Both the position numbers and the translations under genes were made by a program. Below the pieces are notes generated by a model. It was not told where the DNA came from, did not search any database, and saw only the letters and a list, made by a program, of their open reading frames with translations. A stretch of 29,429 nt of DNA. Origin: CAYNDL01 sp964396115 (GTDB taxonomy: Bacteria > Patescibacteriota > Andersenbacteria > UBA10190 > CAIZMI01). This document shows positions 16,441-24,139 of this stretch, piece by piece (within the stretch, counting starts at the first letter, position 1; every line of letters starts with the position of its first letter). The stretch covers positions 1 through 29,429 of the forward strand of contig CAYNDL010000007.1 of assembly GCA_964396115.1 (NCBI GenBank), in the 5' to 3' direction.

Positions 16441-17685
16441 ATGGCAAAGGATGATTTGTTTGTTGGTCTAGATGTTGGGACTACTACAACTAGGGTTGTA
16501 GTAGCGACATTAGATGAAGAACAAGATAAGCCTTCTGTTTTGGGAATAGGGGCGGTACCATCTTCTGGAATTCAGAAGGGTGTCGTGACGGATGTTGAAG
16601 AAACCATTCAGTCTGTTAGTCGTGCTTTGGACGCGGCCGAACAAATGGCTGGGATACCGATTGAACGCGCAACAGTTAGTATCGGGGGTGCACATGTTTC
16701 ATCACAGAACAGCCGCGGTGTAATAGCAGTGTCCAGGGCGGATGGGGAAATTAGCGAAGATGATATTGCTCGAGTTGTTAATGCTGCTCAAGCCATTTCT
16801 ATTCCATCTAACCGTGAAATACTCCATGTTATTCCGCAGCAGTTCATTGTGGATGGGCAAGAAGGAATTACTGATCCGCTTGGTATGACTGGAGTTCGTT
16901 TAGAAGTTGATGCGCATATCATTGAAGGCTCAGCGCCGTTCATAAAGAATCTTACAAAATGTGTTTACCAGGCCGGCGTAACGGTCGACGATCTTGTTTA
17001 TTCTCCGTTGTCCGCAGCAAAAGCGGTGTTGTCAAAAAGGCAGCGGGAACTAGGTGTTGTCCTGGTTGACCTTGGTGGCGGCACAACGAATGTTGCTGTT
17101 TTTGAAGAAAACCGTCTCCTCCAAACAACAACACTTCCGATTGGTTCCATGCACATAACTAATGACATAGCTATCGGTCTCCGTTCATCCATTGATGTTG
17201 CAGAAAAAATTAAGGTGGAACTTGGTTCCGCTTTGCCTGATGAAGTTAAGAAAACACAAGTTATAAATTTGAGGCATTTTGATGAACAAGAAGAAGAAAC
17301 AGAGATTCCGCGTCGGCATGTGTCAGAGATAATTGAGGCAAGACTTTCTGAAATTTTTTCAATGGTTAACAAACAGCTGAAATATGTCGATCGGTCAGGG
17401 CTACTACCGGCGGGTGTTGTACTTACTGGTGGTGGCGCGAAACTACAAGGGGGAGTGGAATTGGCGAAAAAGGAATTACGTCTACCCGCACAGCTCGGTT
17501 TCCCACAACCACTACCAGGCATAGTAGATGATATTAACGACCCTGCATGGGCAGTTGCTGTTGGATTGATTTTTCATGCCATGGACACCGCACAAAACAA
17601 GGGACAGTCTAGCATCTCTTCTCTAACTTCTGTTGGTCCAACAGTTGCTAAAATCAGAGGTTGGTTTAAGGCGTTACTGCCTTAA
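16441..17685 (+). CDS. ftsA: Cell division protein FtsA
   Basis: 414 residues, actin fold. Phosphate 1 motif VGLDVGTTTTRVVVA (9-22), the 1C domain with ERATVSIGGAHVSSQNSRGV, phosphate 2 motif VVLVDLGGGTTNVAVF, and the adenosine motif VVLTGGGAKLQG. The last 13 residues (VAKIRGWFKALLP) form the amphipathic helix that binds the inner membrane. FtsA tethers FtsZ filaments to the membrane. It precedes ftsZ by 145 bases holding a separate promoter, so the two can be controlled independently. Confidence 0.97.
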   Translation: MAKDDLFVGLDVGTTTTRVVVATLDEEQDKPSVLGIGAVPSSGIQKGVVTDVEETIQSVSRALDAAEQMAGIPIERATVSIGGAHVSSQNSRGVIAVSRADGEISEDDIARVVNAAQAISIPSNREILHVIPQQFIVDGQEGITDPLGMTGVRLEVDAHIIEGSAPFIKNLTKCVYQAGVTVDDLVYSPLSAAKAVLSKRQRELGVVLVDLGGGTTNVAVFEENRLLQTTTLPIGSMHITNDIAIGLRSSIDVAEKIKVELGSALPDEVKKTQVINLRHFDEQEEETEIPRRHVSEIIEARLSEIFSMVNKQLKYVDRSGLLPAGVVLTGGGAKLQGGVELAKKELRLPAQLGFPQPLPGIVDDINDPAWAVAVGLIFHAMDTAQNKGQSSISSLTSVGPTVAKIRGWFKALLP

Positions 17686-17719
17686 ACAATAGAATAATAA
17701 AAATAGAAAAAGAAAATAA

Positions 17720-17775
17720 TTGAACACGTTGAACACAAATCGTGTTCAGACTGAACAATGCCTTGTTTGACAAGG
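17720..17775 (+). promoter_or_regulatory. Operator-like repeats upstream of ftsZ
   Basis: TTGAACAC occurs twice in direct order (17720-17727, 17729-17736). TGAACACG (17721-17728) is inverted as CGTGTTCA (17741-17748), and another GAACA follows at 17753. CCTTG-TTTGA-CAAGG (17761-17775) is a second palindrome that covers the -35 box. No T-run follows, so this is not a terminator. Confidence 0.5.
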
Positions 17776-17794
17776 ATATTCTGGATGTTATTCT
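17767..17794 (+). promoter_or_regulatory. ftsZ promoter
   Basis: Consensus TTGACA (17767-17772), 16-base spacer, TATTCT (17789-17794) with TG one base before the -10. The start is near 17801, about 30 bases before the ATG; no Shine-Dalgarno is seen. Confidence 0.7.
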
Positions 17795-17830
17795 GGGCTC
17801 GTTACCCTTCATAGAAATCGTTCAGATTTT

Positions 17831-19021
17831 ATGGCAGAAGTAAAACCCAAAATAGAAACATTTGCCAAAATCAAAGTAGTAGGCGTTGGTGGATCCGGCA
17901 ACGCTGCTTTAAACAGGATGGTCGAAGCAAAAATTAAGGGCGTGGAGTTTATCGCTGTTAATACTGACGCCCAAGCACTGCACCATTCAGGAGCTGATCA
18001 CAAAATTCATATCGGACAAACACTTACACGCGGTCTCGGTGCCGGGATGGATCCTTCGATTGGCCAACAAGCCGCGGAAGAAAGTCGTGAAGAAATTCAC
18101 GAAGCCCTAAAAGGAAGCGACATGGTCTTCGTTACATGTGGCGAAGGTGGTGGAACAGGAACGGGTGCTGCTCCAGTTTGCGCAGAGATTGCAAAAGAAA
18201 GCGGCGCGTTAACAATTGCTGTTGTTACCAAGCCGTTTACTTTTGAGGGACAAGCTCGTCGAATAATTGCCGAGGAAGGTCTGGCGGAACTTTGCGAACG
18301 TGTAGACGCCGCAGTCGTGATTCCTAATGACCGTCTTTTGCAGGTAATCGACAAGAAAACATCTTTGTTGGATGCGTTCCGAATCGTGGATGACGTCTTG
18401 CGCCAGGGTGTGCAGGGTATAACAGATCTGATCACGGAACACGGTATGGTTAACGTAGACTTTGCTGACGTCCGTGCGATCATGTCGGATTCCGGTTCCG
18501 CTTTGATGGGTATTGGTCGGGCAACAGGGGAGAATCGGGCAGTTGAGGCAGCACGCGCAGCGATTGACAGCCCACTTCTTGAAGTATCCATCGATGGAGC
18601 GAAGGGTATTATCTTCAATATCAGTGGCGGATCTGATCTCGGTATGTATGAGGTTGAGGAAGCTGCTAGGATTATCACTGAAAACGCTGATCCTAATGCC
18701 CGCGTTATCTTCGGCGCCGTTATCGATGAGGCCCAAGCTAACGATGAGGTGCGGATCACTGTCGTTGCTACAGGGTTCGAGTCAGGCAAAAAAGACGCGA
18801 TTGTTCGTCGTGAACAACCACGCGTAGCGCCAATGCAGCAGAAGAGGTCGCTTGTGCAGCCAACCCCGTCGTATACTCCTCGTCCGCAGGTTGACCACAA
18901 TCCATCTCCCATTGCTTCGCATCCCATGACTAATCCCGTGCCTAAGCCCCAAACCCCACAACCGGGTTCACAGGAAGACCTGGATATCCCGACGTTTATT
19001 CGAAGAAAAATGAAGAATTAA
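17831..19021 (+). CDS. ftsZ: Cell division protein FtsZ
   Basis: 396 residues. GTPase fold: GVGGSGNAALNRM (18-30), the tubulin signature GGGTGTG at 106-112, and the T7 catalytic loop NVDFADVR at 208-215. A Pro/Gln-rich linker (about 335-380) leads to the C-terminal peptide LDIPTFIRRK that binds FtsA and other partners. It polymerises into the Z ring. Residues just before the GTP signature read CGE where AGM is usual (Glu105 for Met). All catalytic residues are kept. Confidence 0.98.
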   Translation: MAEVKPKIETFAKIKVVGVGGSGNAALNRMVEAKIKGVEFIAVNTDAQALHHSGADHKIHIGQTLTRGLGAGMDPSIGQQAAEESREEIHEALKGSDMVFVTCGEGGGTGTGAAPVCAEIAKESGALTIAVVTKPFTFEGQARRIIAEEGLAELCERVDAAVVIPNDRLLQVIDKKTSLLDAFRIVDDVLRQGVQGITDLITEHGMVNVDFADVRAIMSDSGSALMGIGRATGENRAVEAARAAIDSPLLEVSIDGAKGIIFNISGGSDLGMYEVEEAARIITENADPNARVIFGAVIDEAQANDEVRITVVATGFESGKKDAIVRREQPRVAPMQQKRSLVQPTPSYTPRPQVDHNPSPIASHPMTNPVPKPQTPQPGSQEDLDIPTFIRRKMKN

Positions 19022-19028
19022 GGAAATC

Positions 19029-19051
19029 GCCCGGCAGTAGCCGGGCTTTTT
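19029..19051 (+). terminator. ftsZ terminator
   Basis: GCCCGGC (19029-19035), loop AGTA, GCCGGGC (19040-19046), then TTTTTC. A perfect seven-pair GC stem placed eight bases after the stop. Confidence 0.92.
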
Positions 19052-19129
19052 CGTGAACAATTGATTTGTAATGGTTGAACAAATAAATGTTTTGGCGTTA
19101 TATGTAATTAAACAAATATTAAAATTTAA

Positions 19130-20632
19130 ATGATGCAACCGCATATTCTACCAGTCATTTGTGGCGCATGGTTGCTGGGTGTTGGTTTTGGTAATTATGT
19201 TGCGCCAAACAACACATTCTTTTCTCTAGTTATCTTGTTATTAAGTGGATTGTGGTTCTTTCGTTCCAATGTCTATAAGTTGTTGGTACTTTTTGGGCTC
19301 ACGTTGCTCGTCGGTACATTCTATGCAAATTCCGTCACTCGTGACGACCAGAAGAATTTTGAGAAATGGTCGACGCTTGACGCTCGGGCAGTTACGCTTC
19401 TTGGCTCCATCAAACATGTTGAACGGGGTATAAACAAGACAAGGGTTATTGTTGAAAATGTTCTTTGGGAAGGCGAGGTTTTTCCCGGATCAATTGAGGT
19501 ATCTGATGTTGACATTGATGTTCTTTCCGAACACCAGCGAGTAAAAATTACGGGAAAAATAAAGATCCCAAAGCAAAATATAGGCAATAATCAAGGCCAT
19601 TTTGACGCTCCCCGTTATTACGCAAAAAATGGAGTTTATGCCACATTGCTTAGTCCCAAGATTAGGGCGGTCTCTGAGGCGGATGAAGCCAGCTTGGATC
19701 ATTTGAGAAATTATTTGCGAAGCATTATCCAGCATAATGTCCCTGAACCTTCTGCTGGGCTCTACTCTGCGACTTTGTTGGGATATGCAAATGATGTACC
19801 GGATGCAATTAAAAAAAACTTTTCCGCGTCGGGGCTGTCTCACCTTGTTGCAATTTCTGGGCAACATATTGCATTATTTGCCGTACTGATTTTCTTTATT
19901 AGTACCGCATCTGGCGCCTCCCGAAATATTGCAGCATTACTAACACTTTCTGTGTCTGTTGTGTATGTTTGTCTCGTAAATTACCCGCCAAGTGGAATCC
20001 GGTCAGTAATTATGCTGTCTCTAGTTTATTTTGCTTATGCTCTGGGTCGCAACGTTCAAGCCACTAGGGTTCTTTTGCTTGCTTCTGCGCTTATGACCAT
20101 GTTTGATCCTAGAATAGTTGTTGCAGATCTTGGTTTTCAGTTGTCTGTCTTAGCAATGTGGGGCTTGTTCGTATATTATCCGTTTTTATCTGAACATCTC
20201 GGATGGCTTCCAGATTCATTTGGATTTCGTTCTATTTTCCTGATGACTTCTTCTGCGTCACTTACCACAATGCCGATTATTGCATATTCATTTGGCAAAG
20301 TTTCATTTGTGGGCTTACTTGCTAATCTCGTGGCTGTTCCAATCTATCCATTGATAATGCTTTTTGGTTCCATTATTTTAATGTCGGGTTGGCTAACCGG
20401 AGTGAGAGTGATCCTCGCACCAGTAGCGGATTTCGTAACGAGGATTTTTTTAGTAATTGTTGACAACTCCGCCAAACTTCCAGGTGCACAATATGAAATA
20501 TCCATATCTTACCGGACACTATTAGTTTGTTACTTTGTAATATTTATTATCTCTCTTCTTATTTCCAAAAAAACCCGAAGGCAATTCATTCCACGTATTG
20601 TGAACAAAAAATTAGAACAATCTGAACAATGA
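19130..20632 (+). CDS. comEC: ComEC/Rec2 DNA-uptake channel, membrane part
   Basis: 500 residues, rich in membrane helices. The N-terminal DUF4131-like OB part (about 50-160) is followed by the Competence domain with ATLLGYANDVP, GLSHLVAISGQHIALF, NYPPSGIRSVIMLSLVYFAY and VADLGFQLSVLAMWG. The protein ends after the membrane domain; the metallo-beta-lactamase domain that ComEC usually carries is the next gene. It should carry single-stranded DNA across the inner membrane. Start is ATG 19130 or the adjacent ATG 19133. A weak TTGGCG/TATTAA pair (19092/19117) would make it near-leaderless. Confidence 0.9.
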   Translation: MMQPHILPVICGAWLLGVGFGNYVAPNNTFFSLVILLLSGLWFFRSNVYKLLVLFGLTLLVGTFYANSVTRDDQKNFEKWSTLDARAVTLLGSIKHVERGINKTRVIVENVLWEGEVFPGSIEVSDVDIDVLSEHQRVKITGKIKIPKQNIGNNQGHFDAPRYYAKNGVYATLLSPKIRAVSEADEASLDHLRNYLRSIIQHNVPEPSAGLYSATLLGYANDVPDAIKKNFSASGLSHLVAISGQHIALFAVLIFFISTASGASRNIAALLTLSVSVVYVCLVNYPPSGIRSVIMLSLVYFAYALGRNVQATRVLLLASALMTMFDPRIVVADLGFQLSVLAMWGLFVYYPFLSEHLGWLPDSFGFRSIFLMTSSASLTTMPIIAYSFGKVSFVGLLANLVAVPIYPLIMLFGSIILMSGWLTGVRVILAPVADFVTRIFLVIVDNSAKLPGAQYEISISYRTLLVCYFVIFIISLLISKKTRRQFIPRIVNKKLEQSEQ

Positions 20633-21480
20633 AATTGCAATCGATTATCCTCCTTATATTTTTGATAAATCTTGTTTGTTTAATTAAGACATTCGACAGG
20701 AAAGAACCTAGAGTAACTTTTTTGGATGTTGGTCAGGGGGATGCAACGCTCGTTCGTGATGGTTCAACCGATTTCCTTATTGATGGTGGGCCCGATAGTG
20801 CGATTCTTTACTCCCTGGCGGCTGTGCGGCCAGCTTGGGACAACACAATCGAAATGATTTTAGTGACCCATCCAGAGCAGGATCACCTTGGAGGCTTAAT
20901 GGAAGTTACGCGAAGGTACGACGTTGGCCTTGTCCTTATGTCTTCGCATCGCCACGAGAGTGAGTTATACAACGATTTTCTCGAACAATTAAAAAGAAGA
21001 AATATACCAGTTGCGTTTGTAAGAGCAGGTAATGAAATTAATAAAGAAAATTTTATTTTAAAGATCATTTCTCCTGACGAAAAGCAATTGGAACAAAATA
21101 AATCACAAACTAACAATTTGTCTCTCGTTTCGCTTCTTTTGTTCGGCGGAAAATCAATACTTTTAACAGGAGATATCGAAGCAGCCACGGAGCAATATCT
21201 CCTTAGACAAAATAAGATTACTCGCGCAGATATAATTAAAGTGCCTCACCACGGTAGCAAGACATCTTCTTCAGCGGGTTTTGTAAATATTGTCCAGCCA
21301 TCTTTGGCCGTAATCTCAGTGGGCAAGGATAATAGTTATGGTCATCCGCATACAGAAATAATTAAGAGATATGGGCGGTCTCATCTGCTACGCACTGACA
21401 ATAACGGGTCAATAATGTTGTCCCTATCTCCTAAAAACAAGGAACTCAGGTTGCGTTGCGGAAAAGGCTGTGGCATCTAA
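20629..21480 (+). CDS. ComEC-type metallo-beta-lactamase domain protein
   Basis: 283 residues. One N-terminal membrane helix (about 4-20) directs the domain outward. The metallo-beta-lactamase fold follows: FLDVGQGDATLV (31-42), metal site THPEQDHLGG (His81, Asp85, His86), LLTGDIEAATE and KVPHHGSKTSSS. The HxHxDH motif is the ComEC variant with the second His replaced. It matches the C-terminal half of single-chain ComEC, proposed to degrade one strand of incoming DNA. Its ATG overlaps the comEC stop (ATGA), so the two are likely made together and act as one complex. Confidence 0.9.
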   Translation: MKLQSIILLIFLINLVCLIKTFDRKEPRVTFLDVGQGDATLVRDGSTDFLIDGGPDSAILYSLAAVRPAWDNTIEMILVTHPEQDHLGGLMEVTRRYDVGLVLMSSHRHESELYNDFLEQLKRRNIPVAFVRAGNEINKENFILKIISPDEKQLEQNKSQTNNLSLVSLLLFGGKSILLTGDIEAATEQYLLRQNKITRADIIKVPHHGSKTSSSAGFVNIVQPSLAVISVGKDNSYGHPHTEIIKRYGRSHLLRTDNNGSIMLSLSPKNKELRLRCGKGCGI

Positions 21481-21514
21481 GATTATAATTAGTTAGCTTA
21501 AATTTTAGTTTTTG

Positions 21515-21543
21515 TTGTCATAATGCCTTCACTCGTGTATAGT
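21515..21543 (+). promoter_or_regulatory. ndk promoter, leaderless arrangement
   Basis: TTGTCA (21515-21520), 17 bases, TATAGT (21538-21543). The predicted start, about 21550, falls on the base next to the ATG at 21551. Confidence 0.75.
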
Positions 21544-21550
21544 ATTGGCC

Positions 21551-22189
21551 ATGCCTAAGAATAAAAAAGTAAATGGAAATCCAAAGATCGATCAGCTTAA
21601 ATACCAGCGCAGTTTGGTGCTTATTAAGCCGGATGGGGTACAGCGTGGGTTGATCGGAGAAATTATCCAGCGTTTTGAACGTTCGGGTCTTAAATTGGTG
21701 GCCATGAAGCTTGTTTGGCCAAGCAGAGAATTAGTAGAGAAACATTATCCAACAGATGAAAAATATTTAACGACAATGGGCGAGAAGGCGAAAGCTGGAA
21801 TGGCGCAACTAGGTTTGAGTGACAGTAGGACGCCACTACAGATTGGAAAATGGGTCCGCGGACAATTGGGCCGCTACCTTTCTATTGGTCCGGTCGTTGC
21901 CATGGTGTGGCAGGGAACAAATGCCATAGCAAATATTCGCCAAGTAGTCGGCAGTACTAACCCCATTTTGGCAGACGTCGGTAGCATCCGTGCGGATTTG
22001 ACGATCGATACTATCGAGATGGCAAACCTGGAGGGTCGTTCCGTCAGAAATCTTATTCACGCCTCGTCTGATCCAGTTGATGCAAAGAAAGAGATCGAAC
22101 TCTGGTTTACTAAGTCCGAAATACACGAATACGAGAATGTAATGGACAAGGTTTTGCACGACGCAAATTGGGATAATCCAAGAGCTTAA
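21551..22189 (+). CDS. ndk: Nucleoside diphosphate kinase with internal insertion
   Basis: 212 residues from the ATG at 21551; a TTG six bases upstream is in frame but lies beyond the promoter-defined start. NDK motifs: RSLVLIKPDGVQRGLIGEI (20-38), GPVVAMVWQG (113-122), GSTNP, IRADL and the active-site His170 in RNLIHASSD. Normal bacterial enzymes have about 140 residues. The extra length is mainly an insertion of about 25 residues between HYP (64-67) and GPVV, plus a shorter one before the catalytic histidine. It balances NTP pools by phosphate transfer through the histidine. Confidence 0.94.
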   Translation: MPKNKKVNGNPKIDQLKYQRSLVLIKPDGVQRGLIGEIIQRFERSGLKLVAMKLVWPSRELVEKHYPTDEKYLTTMGEKAKAGMAQLGLSDSRTPLQIGKWVRGQLGRYLSIGPVVAMVWQGTNAIANIRQVVGSTNPILADVGSIRADLTIDTIEMANLEGRSVRNLIHASSDPVDAKKEIELWFTKSEIHEYENVMDKVLHDANWDNPRA

Positions 22190-22194
22190 ACATT

Positions 22195-22226
22195 AAAAAA
22201 ACTCCCGATGTGCCGGGAGTTTTTTT
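22195..22226. terminator. Bidirectional terminator between ndk and the minus-strand RNA
   Basis: A-rich arm then ACTCCCG (22195-22207), loop ATGTGC, CGGGAGT then T-run (22214-22226): 13 perfect pairs with A-runs and T-runs on both sides. It can end ndk (+) and the RNA from 22348 (-). Confidence 0.93.
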
Positions 22227-22348
22227 ATGTTTGTTATTCCGCACGGAGGCGCCAAAGTTGCTAAAAGAGCAATACAAGAAAAATTGGCACCCCCATGCGG
22301 AACAACCGTTTTAAAATTATAATTTAATAGTTCTTTTCTCGCTGACGA
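22195..22348 (-). ncRNA. Candidate structured non-coding RNA, about 154 nt
   Basis: On the minus strand a promoter (start near 22348) is followed by an A/T-rich 5' segment, then a 23-pair stem. The arms are 22306-22284 and 22255-22233. Nineteen pairs are Watson-Crick and four are G-U (22303/22236, 22295/22244, 22292/22247, 22289/22250). The 28-base loop holds an inner hairpin TTGCT/AGCAA (22272-22268 and 22262-22258). The transcript would end at the symmetric terminator 22195-22226. On the + strand the same four positions are A-C mismatches, so the wobble pattern points to minus-strand expression. No reading frame of note runs through it. Not recognised as 6S, SRP, tmRNA or RNase P RNA. Confidence 0.65.
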
Positions 22349-22354
22349 CTGAAA

Positions 22355-22383
22355 ATATTAAAATATTTTTTACTATTTGTCAA
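22355..22383 (-). promoter_or_regulatory. Promoter of the minus-strand RNA
   Basis: On the minus strand consensus TTGACA (22383-22378), 17 bases, TAATAT (22360-22355). Its -35 shares the sequence TTGTCAA with the -35 of the divergent UDP-glucuronate decarboxylase promoter. Confidence 0.75.
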
Positions 22384-22405
22384 CGCAAATTATAACTGTT
22401 ACTTT
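22377..22405 (+). promoter_or_regulatory. UDP-glucuronate decarboxylase promoter, leaderless arrangement
   Basis: TTGTCA (22377-22382), 17 bases, TACTTT (22400-22405) with TG one base before the -10. The predicted start coincides with the ATG at 22412. Confidence 0.6.
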
Positions 22406-22411
22406 CTTTCT

Positions 22412-23353
22412 ATGGAAAACAGAAAAACAGTGTTAGTTACGGGAGGGGCCGGTTTTATTGGTAGTCATCTCTGCGAAAGGCTTTTGCGTGATGGCCACGA
22501 TGTTTTGTGCGTCGATAATTTTTTCACTGGAGGAAAAGAAAATATCCGTCACTTACTAAGCAACGACCATTTCGAATTAATACGCCATGACATTGTAGAC
22601 CCCCTCGTGGTTGAGGCTGATCAAATTTATAACCTAGCTTGTCCCGCCAGTCCCGTTCACTACCAATACAATCCCATCAAAACCATTAAGACTTCAACCG
22701 TTGGTGTAGTAAATATGTTGGGCTTGGCTAAACGAGTTAAAGCCCGAATCCTGCAAACCTCAACATCTGAAGTTTATGGCGATCCTGAACAACATCCCCA
22801 GAAAGAAAGTTACTGGGGCAACGTAAATCCTATTGGGGTGAGAAGCTGTTACGATGAAGGGAAACGTGTTGCTGAGGCTCTGTTTATGAGCTACCACAGG
22901 CAAAACAATGTTGATGTGCGTATTGTGCGTATATTTAACACATATGGACCCCGTATGCATCCCAATGATGGACGGGTTGTTTCTAATTTTGTTACGCAGG
23001 CACTCAAGAATGAACCAATTACAATTTACGGAGACGGGTCCCACACCAGGAGCTTCTGTTTCGTCGATGATTTAGTCGATGGATTAGTAAGGATGATGGG
23101 GCAGTCGGCGCATGTTGGGCCGTTAAATCTTGGCAATCCCAACGAAATCACTGTTAAGGAGTTGGCTGAGCAGGTTGTCAGATTGTCAGGATCAAAATCA
23201 GAAATAGTGTATAAACCAATACCGGAAGACGATCCGAAGAAGAGACAGCCGGATATCGGCCTTGCGAAAGAGTTTCTGAAGTGGGAACCGCAGGTGGCGT
23301 TGGAAGATGGTCTCAAAAAAACGATTGAGTATTTTAAGTCAGTTATAAAATAA
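22412..23353 (+). CDS. UDP-glucuronate decarboxylase (UDP-xylose synthase)
   Basis: 313 residues, extended short-chain dehydrogenase fold. NAD site TGGAGFIGSH (10-19). Catalytic Tyr147 and Lys151 are in SCYDEGKR, a form typical of this family rather than of 4-epimerases. NLACPASPVHYQYNP (74-88) and RIFNTYGPRM are further family marks, and HTRSFCFVDDLVDG closes the sugar pocket. It converts UDP-glucuronate to UDP-xylose with internal NAD recycling. UDP-xylose would feed surface glycans, in line with lcp and dgkA. It is followed by a strong terminator. Confidence 0.9.
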   Translation: MENRKTVLVTGGAGFIGSHLCERLLRDGHDVLCVDNFFTGGKENIRHLLSNDHFELIRHDIVDPLVVEADQIYNLACPASPVHYQYNPIKTIKTSTVGVVNMLGLAKRVKARILQTSTSEVYGDPEQHPQKESYWGNVNPIGVRSCYDEGKRVAEALFMSYHRQNNVDVRIVRIFNTYGPRMHPNDGRVVSNFVTQALKNEPITIYGDGSHTRSFCFVDDLVDGLVRMMGQSAHVGPLNLGNPNEITVKELAEQVVRLSGSKSEIVYKPIPEDDPKKRQPDIGLAKEFLKWEPQVALEDGLKKTIEYFKSVIK

Positions 23354-23360
23354 TAAAGAA

Positions 23361-23388
23361 CCCCCTCGCGGAGAGGGGGTTTGTTGTT
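23361..23388. terminator. Terminator between convergent genes
   Basis: CCCCCTC (23361-23367), loop GCGGA, GAGGGGG (23373-23379), then TTTGTTGTT on the + side. On the minus side the sequence after the stem is also T-rich (TTCTTTATTATT), so it may serve the cupin gene as well. Confidence 0.88.
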
Positions 23389-24052
23389 ACACCAGGATCA
23401 GGTCGTTCGCTGGCGGCGCGACGTAGAAATGGTCGGCCAAGGAGAAGCCGTCAGGGTGCCCGGTCATTACAAGCACTGTGCTGAAATTCGTTGTGGTCCG
23501 GAGTTGGTGTTCCGTTCCAGCAGGAATTTCCAGGCATTGTCCGGTCTCCATCAACGTTGTCTCCCAGGGGGCATCAGGAATGTCCCGTCGGCGGGACAAG
23601 AGAGTGCCGGTTCCGCTCAAGACACACCACTTCTCGCTTTGGTGGCCGTGATAGTGGCTTGAGGTCTGGGCGAAGTCCTTATCTGCCGGCTTTTCGAGTC
23701 GCTGCCAGAGAATCCCGAAGTTTGGGACACAGAACTGAAGATGGTAGCGGGCATCTGACGTCGGGGAAGGCGCACAGTTGCGCGATCCCCGGAAGGAGTT
23801 ACGGTAGATTGTCAGTTCTTCAGGCCGTTGAACCTGGGAGGTGACGATATACACGTTTCCTTCCGACAGCTTTTCCACGTAGCAGCCGCTTCTCAACAGC
23901 GCAGTGTCGTCTTCCGGCCTTACGTCAGGTGGGGCGATCACGAAAATGATCTCCCTATCCTCAGGAACGAAGTTCCGGACGTCGCCCTGCCAGATCTGAA
24001 TACTGCGCGGGTCGTCTTTCTGACGACTCACGACGATGGGAAGGAAATTCAT
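23387..24052 (-). CDS. Cupin-domain protein, GC-rich accessory gene
   Basis: 221 residues from the ATG at 24052, chosen because AGGAGGT (24070-24064) lies 11 bases upstream; the frame stays open to 24127. The N-terminal half is unassigned. The C-terminal half (about 115-215) is a cupin: SHYHGHQSEKWCVLSGTG with His133, His135 and Glu140, then EIPAGTEHQL with His182, which supply a typical metal site. The HxH...E-W spacing resembles the cupin part of mannose-1-phosphate guanylyltransferase/phosphomannose isomerase, so sugar-related binding is possible but unproven. A 60-base sample (23701-23760) is about 55% G+C, above the core genes. It is a single gene with its own promoter, leader and terminator. 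Confidence 0.78.
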   Translation of the reverse strand: MNFLPIVVSRQKDDPRSIQIWQGDVRNFVPEDREIIFVIAPPDVRPEDDTALLRSGCYVEKLSEGNVYIVTSQVQRPEELTIYRNSFRGSRNCAPSPTSDARYHLQFCVPNFGILWQRLEKPADKDFAQTSSHYHGHQSEKWCVLSGTGTLLSRRRDIPDAPWETTLMETGQCLEIPAGTEHQLRTTTNFSTVLVMTGHPDGFSLADHFYVAPPANDLILV

Positions 24053-24093
24053 GATCAATGTCGACCTCCTCGTATGTGTATTGGGAAATGTGC

Positions 24094-24125
24094 AAAAAAT
24101 GAGCCGTTGATACGGAGGGATACTC
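24094..24125 (-). promoter_or_regulatory. Attenuator-like hairpin in the cupin leader
   Basis: On the minus strand GAG (24125-24123) and CCGT (24115-24112) pair with ACGG and CTC (24107-24101) around an ATCA loop with a seven-base bulge, followed by AT6 (24099-24094). Weak, but placed like a leader attenuator. Confidence 0.3.
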
Positions 24126-24139
24126 AAATATGCAAACTA

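Noticed and set aside
18097..18927. 276-codon open frame on the minus strand
   Set aside because: Antisense to ftsZ, with no promoter, no Shine-Dalgarno and an improbable composition.
21545..21550. TTG start for ndk two codons upstream
   Set aside because: The promoter places the RNA start at about 21550, so the ATG at 21551 is the first usable codon.
22195..22348. 6S RNA
   Set aside because: The stem is continuous and lacks the large central bubble that defines 6S RNA.
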